A stretch of 64,000 nt of DNA from an uncultured Christensenellaceae bacterium (GTDB lineage Bacteria > Bacillota > Clostridia > Christensenellales > UBA3700), in contig CALWKS010000004.1 in NCBI GenBank assembly GCA_944381325.1, positions 211,189 through 275,188 on the forward strand, in the 5' to 3' direction. A program made the position numbers and the translations under genes. This document shows, piece by piece, positions 42,519-51,800 of this stretch. A model generated the notes under the pieces. That model saw only the letters and a list, made by a program, of their open reading frames with translations. It was not told where the DNA came from and made no database searches. Every line of letters begins with the position of its first letter. Position 1 is the stretch's first letter.

Positions 42519-43013
42519 TGCGCTATTCCGTCTGAAAAATACAATTTACGGCATGGGCTTCAAATCCGCCGTGCGCCTGTTCTGCACTCGTAAAATGTTG
42601 ACCGACAGGGAATTGCGCGCCTCGGCTATATCGCGCTTATTTGCTTTATTATGGCGTTATTTTAATTATCCGTTGCACTTTTTCATTGATAAGATTTTCT
42701 TTATATATAGCCAGGACAACTTCTGAACAAACTATGATTAAATCGTGTGGAATTTTATAGGATATTAACGCTTATATTTGTTCCGTTATCGTTATTGATA
42801 AGATACGATGCGTTAGGAACAATGTCTTTATTTATACGGATATCACCCTGTTTCTTCGTTTTCATATATGTATGAAAAATTTATACAACACTGAACGCAG
42901 GTCTGACCGTAGCGATACCGATATATTCTTTATATTTCTCTACTTTTATATTAACATTCTTGTTGCATAAAAAAGGCGGCGCTGTCGCGCCGCCGATGAA
43001 CGGTTCTCTGTTT
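42519..43013. other. Gene-free intergenic region with a nested hairpin and a terminator
   Basis: No credible coding frame is seen. It holds a nested inverted repeat at 42778-42822 (TTGTTCC...GGAACAA enclosing ATCGT...ACGAT). At 42974-42993 lies a strong minus-strand terminator (GGCGGCGC / GCGCCGCC, T-run) that ends the surface-protein operon. The remainder is AT-rich without clear promoters. Confidence 0.6.
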
Positions 43014-43502
43014 CTATACGAGTGTTATCGTAACATCAAAACCGTTGTGTTGATAGGCAATACTGTAAACTTCCATGCTGCCGCCGATATAGTTGCCTTT
43101 GAGATGCACTTCAGCCGTAACGTCCAGCCCCAGCACCGCGTTTGCGTCTGCCAGCGCGCCTTTGATTTCAAAAGCGCCCGTAACGTCGTCGTAATACTTT
43201 TCGACATTGCTTGCAAAGTCCGTCAGAGAAAGTTTCTTTCCTGCGTTTTGCGCCGCCTGAATATAAGCGCCTGCGTCTATATTCAGGTCTTCGAAATCGC
43301 TTGAACCGACGCCGTCTTTATAGGTGTAAATCGTAATGTCGCCTTGTTTTACGGTTATCGCAAGGTTGTTCTGCTTTGAGCAAAGAGTAAAGATCTGATC
43401 GTAGATTTTCTCTTCTGTATTACAGGCCGTAAGCATCGCCGCCGATACGGTTATTACCGCGACAAGCGCGATAAGCAAAATCATTCTTTTCTTATTTTTC
43501 AT
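43014..43502 (-). CDS. Small lipoprotein paired with a giant MBG-repeat protein (copy 1)
   Basis: The 162-residue protein has a signal peptide with lipobox LTAC (residues 24-27). The mature domain of 135 residues is mixed alpha/beta: ITVKQGDITIYTYKDG and EKYYDDVTGAFEIKGALADANAVLG, with a final AYQHNGFDVTITLV. It resembles the 159-residue lipoprotein at 57970-58449 in length, order and ending (YTDENGYKVKITLAE). Both follow a giant MBG protein whose coding end they overlap. The ribosome binding site GGGAGG lies inside the giant gene. The fold and function are not known; partnership with the giant protein is inferred from the repeated arrangement. Confidence 0.8.
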   Translation of the reverse strand: MKNKKRMILLIALVAVITVSAAMLTACNTEEKIYDQIFTLCSKQNNLAITVKQGDITIYTYKDGVGSSDFEDLNIDAGAYIQAAQNAGKKLSLTDFASNVEKYYDDVTGAFEIKGALADANAVLGLDVTAEVHLKGNYIGGSMEVYSIAYQHNGFDVTITLV

Positions 43503-46500
43503 CGTTGCAGCCTCCCTTGCGCTTTTTGATTGTTACAGAGCCGATTGCCATAGCGCCTACTGCCAGAGACAGACCGCCTACGGATACGGAAATCACGGTA
43601 GCGGCAAGCTTCTGATAGCCTGACATATTTGCTCCCGCTTTAAGAGCCGCAACCACGGTTTCTTTTGCGGAATTCATCAGGCTGTCGTACTTGCTCTGCA
43701 AGCCTCCGACAACGTCGTCGTAAGTGTCGCTCTTCTCGCCTACAGCGTCTGCTTGCCATGCGAGTACTCCTGCGATCTCTTTTGCATTTGCAAAACTTAC
43801 CTCAGTCGTAAGATACTTTCTGCCGACGTATTCTTCAAGCACGTCGTAAGTGATATTCGCGTCGGCTTTTACTGCGGCGCTCTGATTGTAATTGTCAGTC
43901 TGCTTGTAACGCAGATATACGCTTATAACGTTGTTTACGTCAACTGCGATTCTGCCGTCCTCAGGCAATGCCGTCCATGTCTGATTGTCGAACGAATATT
44001 CAACGTTTGCTCTTTCGTTTACCGATATCTCGATATATCCGTAGCCCATACGTGCGGTTGCGCTGATCTCTCTGTCTGCGCGCGCTACATTTACGACCAC
44101 GACGACCGATTCAGCGTCTTCATAGTTCTTAAGACCTTTGAGGACTACTCCCACGCTGTATTCTCCCGCTCCGAGGATCGTTTCTCCGCAGAAGACGTTT
44201 ACGTTATCCTTAAGAGCTTCGTCTCCCTCGAACAAACCGCTTATCGTATATTCAACGGTGTCTACGGGGTTGATTATGTTGCCGCTGTAAACAACGTTCT
44301 TTGCTGATGCGTTGATCACGGGCGCCTGTGCCTTTGCTATCGTAAACTCGTCGGTTGCAAGCGCGTTGACCTCGTAATTGCCGTTTGCGGTAACGCCTGC
44401 CGCCCTTACGTAATAAGTTCCTGCGTCCTTGGGAGCAATGTTGGTGTAATTTCTGCCGTCAACGGAATACTCAAAAGTGACCTCTACCGTATCATCGCCT
44501 ACGAGATTGTCCCAGGAAGCCTTAGCTCCGACGTAAGCCTTGCCGTCGTAAGTTTTATCGTCCGCACTGATAGTGCCGCTCAGAACGCGTTTCTGAACGT
44601 TCAGACGAGCGGTCAGGGCTTCTCCGCCGTTTACGATATAGTTGTCGGCATTGTCAATAGTATATTCAACGGTTACCTCTATAGAAGAGCCTGCGCCGGT
44701 CTGTCCGGGAACGTATTCCTGCCCGTATGTGTAACCTGTAACGTTGAACGCATCTTTACCTATAAGTCCTTCTGCGCTGACGAAGTAAACTTCGTTGCCG
44801 TTGAGCGGATCGCCGTAGATCACGCTGTTGTCCTTAAGCGTTACGGTAACGGGGGCTTTTTCTATTACAACCTTAACCGACGCTTCTTCTGCGTCTTCGT
44901 AATTGGCAAGACCTCTGAGGTTTGCCGTCACGGTATATTCACCTGCGTTGAGTATCTTTTCAAGGCAGAGTTTCTGAACAAGTCCTGCCAGAGATTCGTC
45001 TCCTGCAAACAGTCCTTCTACGCTGACTTCTACGATGTCGTCGACAGACTTCTCGTTGCCGTCATAAACAAGTCCCTCTTTTACGCTGAGCGTTATCTGA
45101 GGAGCTGCAGCCTTGGTGATATTGAACTGAACGCCGCCCGCGATGCTTCCCATCTGATAGTTGGGATTGTCTACAGACGTGATTCCTACGTAATACGTTC
45201 CGACGTCTACAGGCGCGTTGGAGATGTAATTCACGTTGTCGAGAGAATACTGAACGGTGCAATTGACAACGTCGCCTTCGAGAATGCTCTCGCTCTGTAT
45301 ATACGCCTTATCGTAAGGCATACCGTTATAAGTTGCGTCAGGCGCAACCATAGTGCCGTTGATGAGTCTCTTGTCCACGGTAAGTTTGCTGACCACAGCC
45401 TCCCCGTTGTTTATAACGTAGTTGTCTGCATTTCCTGTCGTGAACGTGAAGTTCAGCACGACGTCGCATACCGTTCCTGCCGCGGTTTTTACAACGTAGT
45501 CGGTAGTATATTCAGCACTGACCGCGTCGCTTCCCACAAGTCCGTTGACTGCACTGTAGAAATCTGTCGCAACATAAGTGAGCTCGTCGCCGTAAGTAAC
45601 GTTTTTATCTGTGGTAACTACGGTTATGACCGCTTTGTCCACGACGACCTCTTTGCCTACGATCTCAACGTCGTTGTAGTTGTCAGCGTTTTCAGTGATA
45701 ACGAAATCCTTGGTGGTGATTATCACCTTGCCGCCTGCGTTTACGGAAGCCGCGGTATAAACGTCTCCGCTTTTAGTCAGCGTGGATACGGTGTAAGTAT
45801 TTGCATCATATACGCCGCTGATCACAGGTGCGGTATCTCCGCTGACTGCTTCCACGCCGTAAGCTATCGTAACGTTTACGTTGCTGAAATCCACTCTGGG
45901 AGTAGCTTTTTCAACGAAATAACTTCCGTTGCCGTCAGTTATCTCGTAGTTTGCGTTTGCCGAAGTTGCAACAACCTTGTAATAACCTGCGTTCTTTATC
46001 GCGTCTACGGCGGTATATTCACCGTCTTCAGTAGTGCTCCAGGTTATTGTATAGGTTTTGTCAAACTCGTCGTCTGCTGCCAGCGAGAATTCTTTATTCT
46101 GAGCATCGTAAACGCCGTTGTCAAGCTCAGACCAGCTTGCGTTGGGAGTTTCTCCGGAAACGCTTATCTTGCGGGTAACGACCTTAAGCGCAAACGTTGT
46201 GCTTGCCTCTTCGTAACGCTGACTCTTAAGAGTTGCGGTTATGTTGTAATTGCTTTCGCTTACGTCGAGAGCGTTTGCTATTTCAACGCCGTCTATCGAG
46301 AATACGAAATAGTCCGTTTCCTCTTTTACCTCGGCGTCGTAATCGACTGCGGAACGCAGCGCGTTTTTGAGTTCTTCTACGGTGTTGAAATATTCAGTAG
46401 TAAACACGCCGTCAACCACTTTATCCGTTGTATTTACGGTAACGACTGCGGTTATCGTATAGGTATATACGTTTGTCGCAAGGTTGTAGTTGGGGTTGTC

Positions 46501-48864
46501 GAACGTAACTTTTACATAATATCTGCCCGAATCTTTCGGCGCGTCTACGCTCCACTCGCCGTCTGCGCTGACAGAATATTCGTAAGTATAAACAAGCGCG
46601 TCCGGAAGTTCAGCCGAAGGAACGAACGTTATGACCGCTCCGCCATCTATCTCGGTAGTAGTGAATTTATCCTGAGCGAGAGCGCCCGTTATCTGATATT
46701 GCTTTACCGTGGTAACGACGTTGCCCAGCGTGAATTCATAGTTTGCTTCAGCTCCGCTCATTATTATTTCAGAGAGGCTGAGTGTTACCTCTGTGCCTGC
46801 CGCTGTTTTTTCAGCGTAACCGTTGAGTGTATAACCGCTGAAAACGTCGGGTGTAACGTTGGTTGCAACTCCGCCTACGGAAACAATGCTTACGGGGTTG
46901 TTCGTCTTTACGGTGTCGATGCTGTCAGCGTAAGTGATGTTGCCTTCTCCGTCAAAAGCTATTTCAACCGCAAGTTTTGCAATGTTTATATTGATTTGCG
47001 CGCCGTCTGCAACGTTCATTCTGCAGAGCATACCGCTCTCTTTGTCGACAAGGTAATTTCCTTCGACCGCTGTAAGCGTGGTTTCTTCAATGCCTGCCTG
47101 AGCGTACAATTCCTTGTTAAGCGTAAAGACGTAATCTCCTGCATTACCGCTGTTTGCCTTATCGCCGCCGAACACGTTTACAGCCTTGTTCTTATCTCCT
47201 GCTTTGAGATAAACGCTGATATCTTTAGCGTTTGCCGCGCCGTCGTAAGTCTTTGCAAAAGAATAGGTGTTTGTCTCCGCGTTATATTCAAATCCGTCCG
47301 CAATGTCTGCGCTGCCCATGGTATAGTAATTGAGCGTATACAAAGCGCCGTAATTCTGCTGATTGCCTTCAGCTGTGAATTCTACGTTGTCAAACATCTC
47401 CATAGAAAGATAGATGCCTTTTGTCTGAGCTTCGTCAGAGACTATCATATAGTTTTCTACATTGTATACGTTGCCGTCTCTGTCTGTTACGGAATACAAC
47501 GCATCCTTTCCTTCAGTCCACACTGTTGACTGCTGAGAGGGGATTATTAGTTTTCCGCCGCTAACGTACACGGGCGCGGAAATATCGTAAACGATACCAC
47601 CGTTGAAAGTTTCGTTTTCTCCCATTACCCACGTTTCTCTTTGAGTGCTGGTGGAAGCGAAATATATGTTCTGAAGAGTGGTTATTGAGCTGTCTGTTCC
47701 GCCCTTGCCGACGATTGCTCCGGTCGGATTCGAGGTATTCATATGAGTCTTTTCAAGCACGCCTGTAAACAGATAATTTAGGCCGTTTATTTTAAGCGTA
47801 CCGCCGCCGTTTCCTCCTACCTCACCGACAAAGCCGCCTGCATAACCATTATTGTAACGGTATTTGTTTTTAAAAGATGACCAGTCCCAGTTATATTCTT
47901 CGCTTTCGTTGTAGTTGTATATCTTCCCTGCGCCCTCGAGATTGACGTTTGTCATCGTCAAAACTCCAGAATCAATTCTCCCTACAAAACCGCCAAGCTG
48001 ATAATATCTGTTTGCATCGTCTGCCGCACGCCAACCGCTTATGCCGAAGCCTGAAGTCGTAGTCTGCTTCTTTTCTTCAGTTGTCAGGCTTGCATTTGCG
48101 TTTACCGATACGGTAGTTTCGTCTATAAGGGTATCGCCTGAAACGTCGCCGATAACGCCGCCGAGTATAAGATAGGTGGGAGCGCTGCTTTGTCTCTGAT
48201 TGTAATCGTATAGATAGGTTACGTTCCTGTTTTTATCGTCAGCCTGATCCATTGCCTCGCTGGAAGCGTAATCCAGATCAACACGCACGTTCTGAACACT
48301 AGCCTGAGATGCAGAGCCTGCTATTATACCTGCCTTTGTACCTACGTTATCAGCGCCTACAGTATATTTCGTAACGACGATTTTAAGGTTCTTGACAGTG
48401 CCGCCAGCGATACTCTTAAAAAGACCTCCCACGACCTGATCAGCACCGTCCGCAGTCGTCAGAACGGCTTCTACGTTGATCTCGATCGTATGACCGCCGC
48501 CGTCAAGTATACCCTTGAATTCAGTTATTTTATCGAGTTCTTCTATTTTTATATCGTTTTTAAGATAAAAATACTTGTTGGTTGTATCCTTTCCCGCGAT
48601 ATAAGAATTCCAACCGATAGTGCTTGTAATCTCCTGAAGGGTATATCCTTCCGGCACGTAAGAAGCAGGGTTGTATCCCTGTTCTACGTCGCCTTTTTCA
48701 ACATAATCTTCGTCTACGGAAATTTCTGCAGCGTAAGCAGATTGTCCGTTTCCTCCCTGTACGATATTTTCAACCGTATTGCCGAGGACAAGACAGAGCG
48801 CCACGCAGATTATCAGAAGCACCGCAGTGATTATAGCCGCTAAATTATATCTTTTTCTTGTCAT
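43492..48864 (-). CDS. Giant membrane-anchored surface protein with GLUG-like and MBG repeats (1790 aa)
   Basis: An N-terminal signal-anchor segment (residues 7-30) is followed at about 95-400 by a beta-helix-like region with GLUG-type turns (GGLFKSIAGGTVKNLKI, GGVIGDVSGD, GGFVGRIDSG, GGFVGEVGG). From about 500 to 1600 come many MBG/Ig-like beta repeats of 75-100 residues with motifs such as DAGTYYV, NADNYIVNGGEA and YDGKAY. The last 170 residues are a Tyr-Ser-Phe-Asp Ig-like unit, a helical module, one membrane segment and the tail IKKRKGGCNDEK. No LPXTG is seen, so it is anchored by the membrane segment with most of the chain outside. It lies 18 bp downstream of the 2436-residue lipoprotein gene and overlaps the small lipoprotein gene by 11 bp. 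Adhesin or wall-spanning roles are guesses. Confidence 0.85.
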   Translation of the reverse strand: MTRKRYNLAAIITAVLLIICVALCLVLGNTVENIVQGGNGQSAYAAEISVDEDYVEKGDVEQGYNPASYVPEGYTLQEITSTIGWNSYIAGKDTTNKYFYLKNDIKIEELDKITEFKGILDGGGHTIEINVEAVLTTADGADQVVGGLFKSIAGGTVKNLKIVVTKYTVGADNVGTKAGIIAGSASQASVQNVRVDLDYASSEAMDQADDKNRNVTYLYDYNQRQSSAPTYLILGGVIGDVSGDTLIDETTVSVNANASLTTEEKKQTTTSGFGISGWRAADDANRYYQLGGFVGRIDSGVLTMTNVNLEGAGKIYNYNESEEYNWDWSSFKNKYRYNNGYAGGFVGEVGGNGGGTLKINGLNYLFTGVLEKTHMNTSNPTGAIVGKGGTDSSITTLQNIYFASTSTQRETWVMGENETFNGGIVYDISAPVYVSGGKLIIPSQQSTVWTEGKDALYSVTDRDGNVYNVENYMIVSDEAQTKGIYLSMEMFDNVEFTAEGNQQNYGALYTLNYYTMGSADIADGFEYNAETNTYSFAKTYDGAANAKDISVYLKAGDKNKAVNVFGGDKANSGNAGDYVFTLNKELYAQAGIEETTLTAVEGNYLVDKESGMLCRMNVADGAQININIAKLAVEIAFDGEGNITYADSIDTVKTNNPVSIVSVGGVATNVTPDVFSGYTLNGYAEKTAAGTEVTLSLSEIIMSGAEANYEFTLGNVVTTVKQYQITGALAQDKFTTTEIDGGAVITFVPSAELPDALVYTYEYSVSADGEWSVDAPKDSGRYYVKVTFDNPNYNLATNVYTYTITAVVTVNTTDKVVDGVFTTEYFNTVEELKNALRSAVDYDAEVKEETDYFVFSIDGVEIANALDVSESNYNITATLKSQRYEEASTTFALKVVTRKISVSGETPNASWSELDNGVYDAQNKEFSLAADDEFDKTYTITWSTTEDGEYTAVDAIKNAGYYKVVATSANANYEITDGNGSYFVEKATPRVDFSNVNVTIAYGVEAVSGDTAPVISGVYDANTYTVSTLTKSGDVYTAASVNAGGKVIITTKDFVITENADNYNDVEIVGKEVVVDKAVITVVTTDKNVTYGDELTYVATDFYSAVNGLVGSDAVSAEYTTDYVVKTAAGTVCDVVLNFTFTTGNADNYVINNGEAVVSKLTVDKRLINGTMVAPDATYNGMPYDKAYIQSESILEGDVVNCTVQYSLDNVNYISNAPVDVGTYYVGITSVDNPNYQMGSIAGGVQFNITKAAAPQITLSVKEGLVYDGNEKSVDDIVEVSVEGLFAGDESLAGLVQKLCLEKILNAGEYTVTANLRGLANYEDAEEASVKVVIEKAPVTVTLKDNSVIYGDPLNGNEVYFVSAEGLIGKDAFNVTGYTYGQEYVPGQTGAGSSIEVTVEYTIDNADNYIVNGGEALTARLNVQKRVLSGTISADDKTYDGKAYVGAKASWDNLVGDDTVEVTFEYSVDGRNYTNIAPKDAGTYYVRAAGVTANGNYEVNALATDEFTIAKAQAPVINASAKNVVYSGNIINPVDTVEYTISGLFEGDEALKDNVNVFCGETILGAGEYSVGVVLKGLKNYEDAESVVVVVNVARADREISATARMGYGYIEISVNERANVEYSFDNQTWTALPEDGRIAVDVNNVISVYLRYKQTDNYNQSAAVKADANITYDVLEEYVGRKYLTTEVSFANAKEIAGVLAWQADAVGEKSDTYDDVVGGLQSKYDSLMNSAKETVVAALKAGANMSGYQKLAATVISVSVGGLSLAVGAMAIGSVTIKKRKGGCNDEK

Positions 48865-48882
48865 ATTTCTCTCCTTTCTCTC

Positions 48883-51800
48883 TTAAACGCCCTCTCCTTC
48901 AGCGGCATCTTCGCCGTTTTCAGGAATTTCAGGGTCTACGGGAGTTTCGGTATCAGTGCCGGGCTCTTCCGGTTCTGTCGGAGGCTCGGGCTGAATCCTG
49001 TTGGTAATGCTGATATAAATTCTGATTTCAACCGTATATGCGTTGCCTGCGGCATCTTTCACGGTTGCGGTGGCAGTAAACGCGGTAGCGCCCTGCTCCT
49101 CAGCCGTAGTGCCGAGAGAAGAATCGTAATATACGGTGTTTTCATCGGGTTTTACCGCGCTGAAATCGAGAGTTGCCTCACGCGAGACGGAAGAACCGTC
49201 CGCAAACTGAACCGTCAGCGTAGCGTTTGCGGAAGGATTTGCAACTACCTCATAAGAAGTGCCGCCTATTTCAACCGTAACGGTATTTGCCGTCTCATCG
49301 TAAGTAGCATAAAAATCACCGTTTATTTCAGCGATACCCGTCAGTTCTTTCGCAGTAACTGTAACGGGAACGATAACGCTGTAAATCTTGCCGTTGTACT
49401 CGAAACTTGCAGCAGCAAGGTATTCACCGCCCTTTGCAGAGAAATCAACGCCGCTGACGTTCCATTCGGTAACCGTAGCCTCAATGCTTACAGAGCCGTT
49501 TCCTACAGTTATCGTGGACGGGAACTGTGCAGTGCCTGCTTCTCCGTACGGGTCAACGGTAACTCCGCTGCCGAGATAATCGATTGCGCCGTTGACTTTT
49601 ACTGTCATAGCGCACCTCTGATAGAACGCCGCATTGAGTGCCGCGTCGTCAGAATAGCCGATCTCAGCATACATCTGAACATCGTAGTTGCTTGCGTCAA
49701 ACGTAAGGGTTTCAAAATTAAGCGCAAAGCCGTTTCTGTCAGTCCAGCGTATAGGAATCGCAAGCACGTAACCGTTGGTGAACTTGACCCATGCCGTCGT
49801 CGGGAACAAAGCCGACTTTTCTTCTGCCATCAGATTGTTGAAAGCAAGCGCGTCAACCGTTATCGTATTTCTTCTGAGAGCTTTATCGAAATAAATGCCT
49901 TCGATCACATTGCTCTGAACGTCAAGGGTTATGTCCTTGCTCCAGGTAAAGTAATCTGAACCGCTGAGCGTAGCGTTGGCAGCATACTGACCAGGGTTGT
50001 TGAAGCTGAGCGTAGAGAAATCGAACTGAGTCGAAAACTTGACGCTTACTTCTTCAGACCAGGCGCTTCCGTTATAGGTATAATTTGCGTCCACGGTCGT
50101 CGGCCACGGAGAGAATACGGTTCCTTCTACAGCGCTGAGCGCATACAGATAATAGTCATACGGATTAACCGTAACGGTATTCTCCTTTCCGTTAATAGTA
50201 AGAGAGGTTACCTCTTTGCCCTTTATGCGTACCGTCAGCTCAAGATTCTGCTCGAGAGCGCCCGTACCCACAGTTGCTATCGCCTTGAATTCAAAGCCGG
50301 ACAAATCGTCGGGCTTTCTGCTTGCGAACGCCTGCAGAACTTCAGCATCCACTGACCAGCTTTCAACGTCTATCGCACCGTACTTGCCGTCCTCGTATGA
50401 GAAGAACAACTGAGACGGGAGCTGCGACATGATGTCAAGAGTTTCGTCAAACGCATACAGATCGAGTTCGTATACTCCGCTCTCTCCGTTGCTTCCCAGT
50501 GTGGTTATCACGCTGTTCAGATATTCTATGCCGAGAGTTGCGCTCATTCCGTTTCTGAAAGTGATCTGAGCTTCGTACATTCCGCCCTCTATAGTCGGAG
50601 ACGGCATCGTCAGATTTTCGATCGCAGACATATCGACGCGACGCATCGATCTGTTGGCAAAGTATACTGTTATCGAAGAAGGAGCATTATCGTATGCGTG
50701 CAGCGTTATCGTATCGACAAGTTCAGGCTCAAGATTGGGCTGAATCGTTATCGTAAACGTTCTTTCGCGTGATACGCCGTTGGGGAACGATACTTCAGTC
50801 TTACCCGTAAGCGTTACGGTTTCAAAATTCTCGTTGTTGGCGTAATTAAGCAATCCGAGAGAGGTATCCAGCGTGATTTCTTCACCGTAAGAACTCGTTT
50901 CTTCGTTCCACAGATAGAACTTGACGGGAGCTTTCATTACTGTCGTTCCCTGCTGATATACCGCAACCTTGCCAACGAAATACTGCTGAATAAACTCGTA
51001 ATCACTGGTTACAACGTCGTTTTCGTAAGCAAGCGGTTCAAACGTCATGTCGAACTCTATATTGCCCCAGTTGATAACGCCCGCGTTGCCGCTGCCGTCA
51101 ACCGTATTGTCGGGATCGCCTACTGAACCGAAGCAGTTGTAAAGGTTTATCTCGGTCTTATAGGTATTTCTGCGGTGATTTGCGTCGTACGTCAGCGTAG
51201 TGCTTCCGTAAGTGTAGGTCAGCACTTCCCCGTCAGAATTGACTACAGCCTCGTTTCTGTCATAGCCTTCGATATAAATATTGGACAGTGAACCGTCTAC
51301 TAGGTTTACGCCTGCGTTGATTTCATTATATACAGGCAAAGGCAACAATGACTTGACTATTCCGTAAACAGTGTTGTCCATAAGACCTGATACGGCACTT
51401 TCAATCATAAACCACAGTCCACCATAGCCCTGGCTGTCAAGCAAAGCCTTGACCAGATTGATAAGCTGAGTTCTGAGCGATTGCCAGAATACGTTATAAT
51501 TAAGTCTGTCCCAGGTAACGTACTTCAGATAGTGATCCGAGAACATATCGGGGGCAAGCTGAGACAAGTCTAACGTCGAGTTTTCGCCGAATACCATACC
51601 GCCCATAATATCGTCTATAAGTTTATTGAAGGTATATGGATCCAATCCCACGTTGATATTGAACGTACCTGTCGAACGGAGAGATATTTCAATTCCTCCG
51701 CTCAGAAGCTCGTTGATATCCAGATCGTCGAACAGTCCGGGGGCAGCTTCCTCTTCTTCGCCCTCAGTTGCGCTCGCAGAAGAGTCTACTGTGGGAGCTT

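Noticed and set aside
46699..47529. A 276-codon open frame antisense to the 1790-residue protein
   Set aside because: It is open only because the MBG repeat codons lack certain triplets. It has no start signal and no domain.
43492..48864. CRISPR-like or DNA-level tandem repeats in the giant genes
   Set aside because: The repetition is at protein level with diverged codons; no regularly spaced identical DNA repeats are present.
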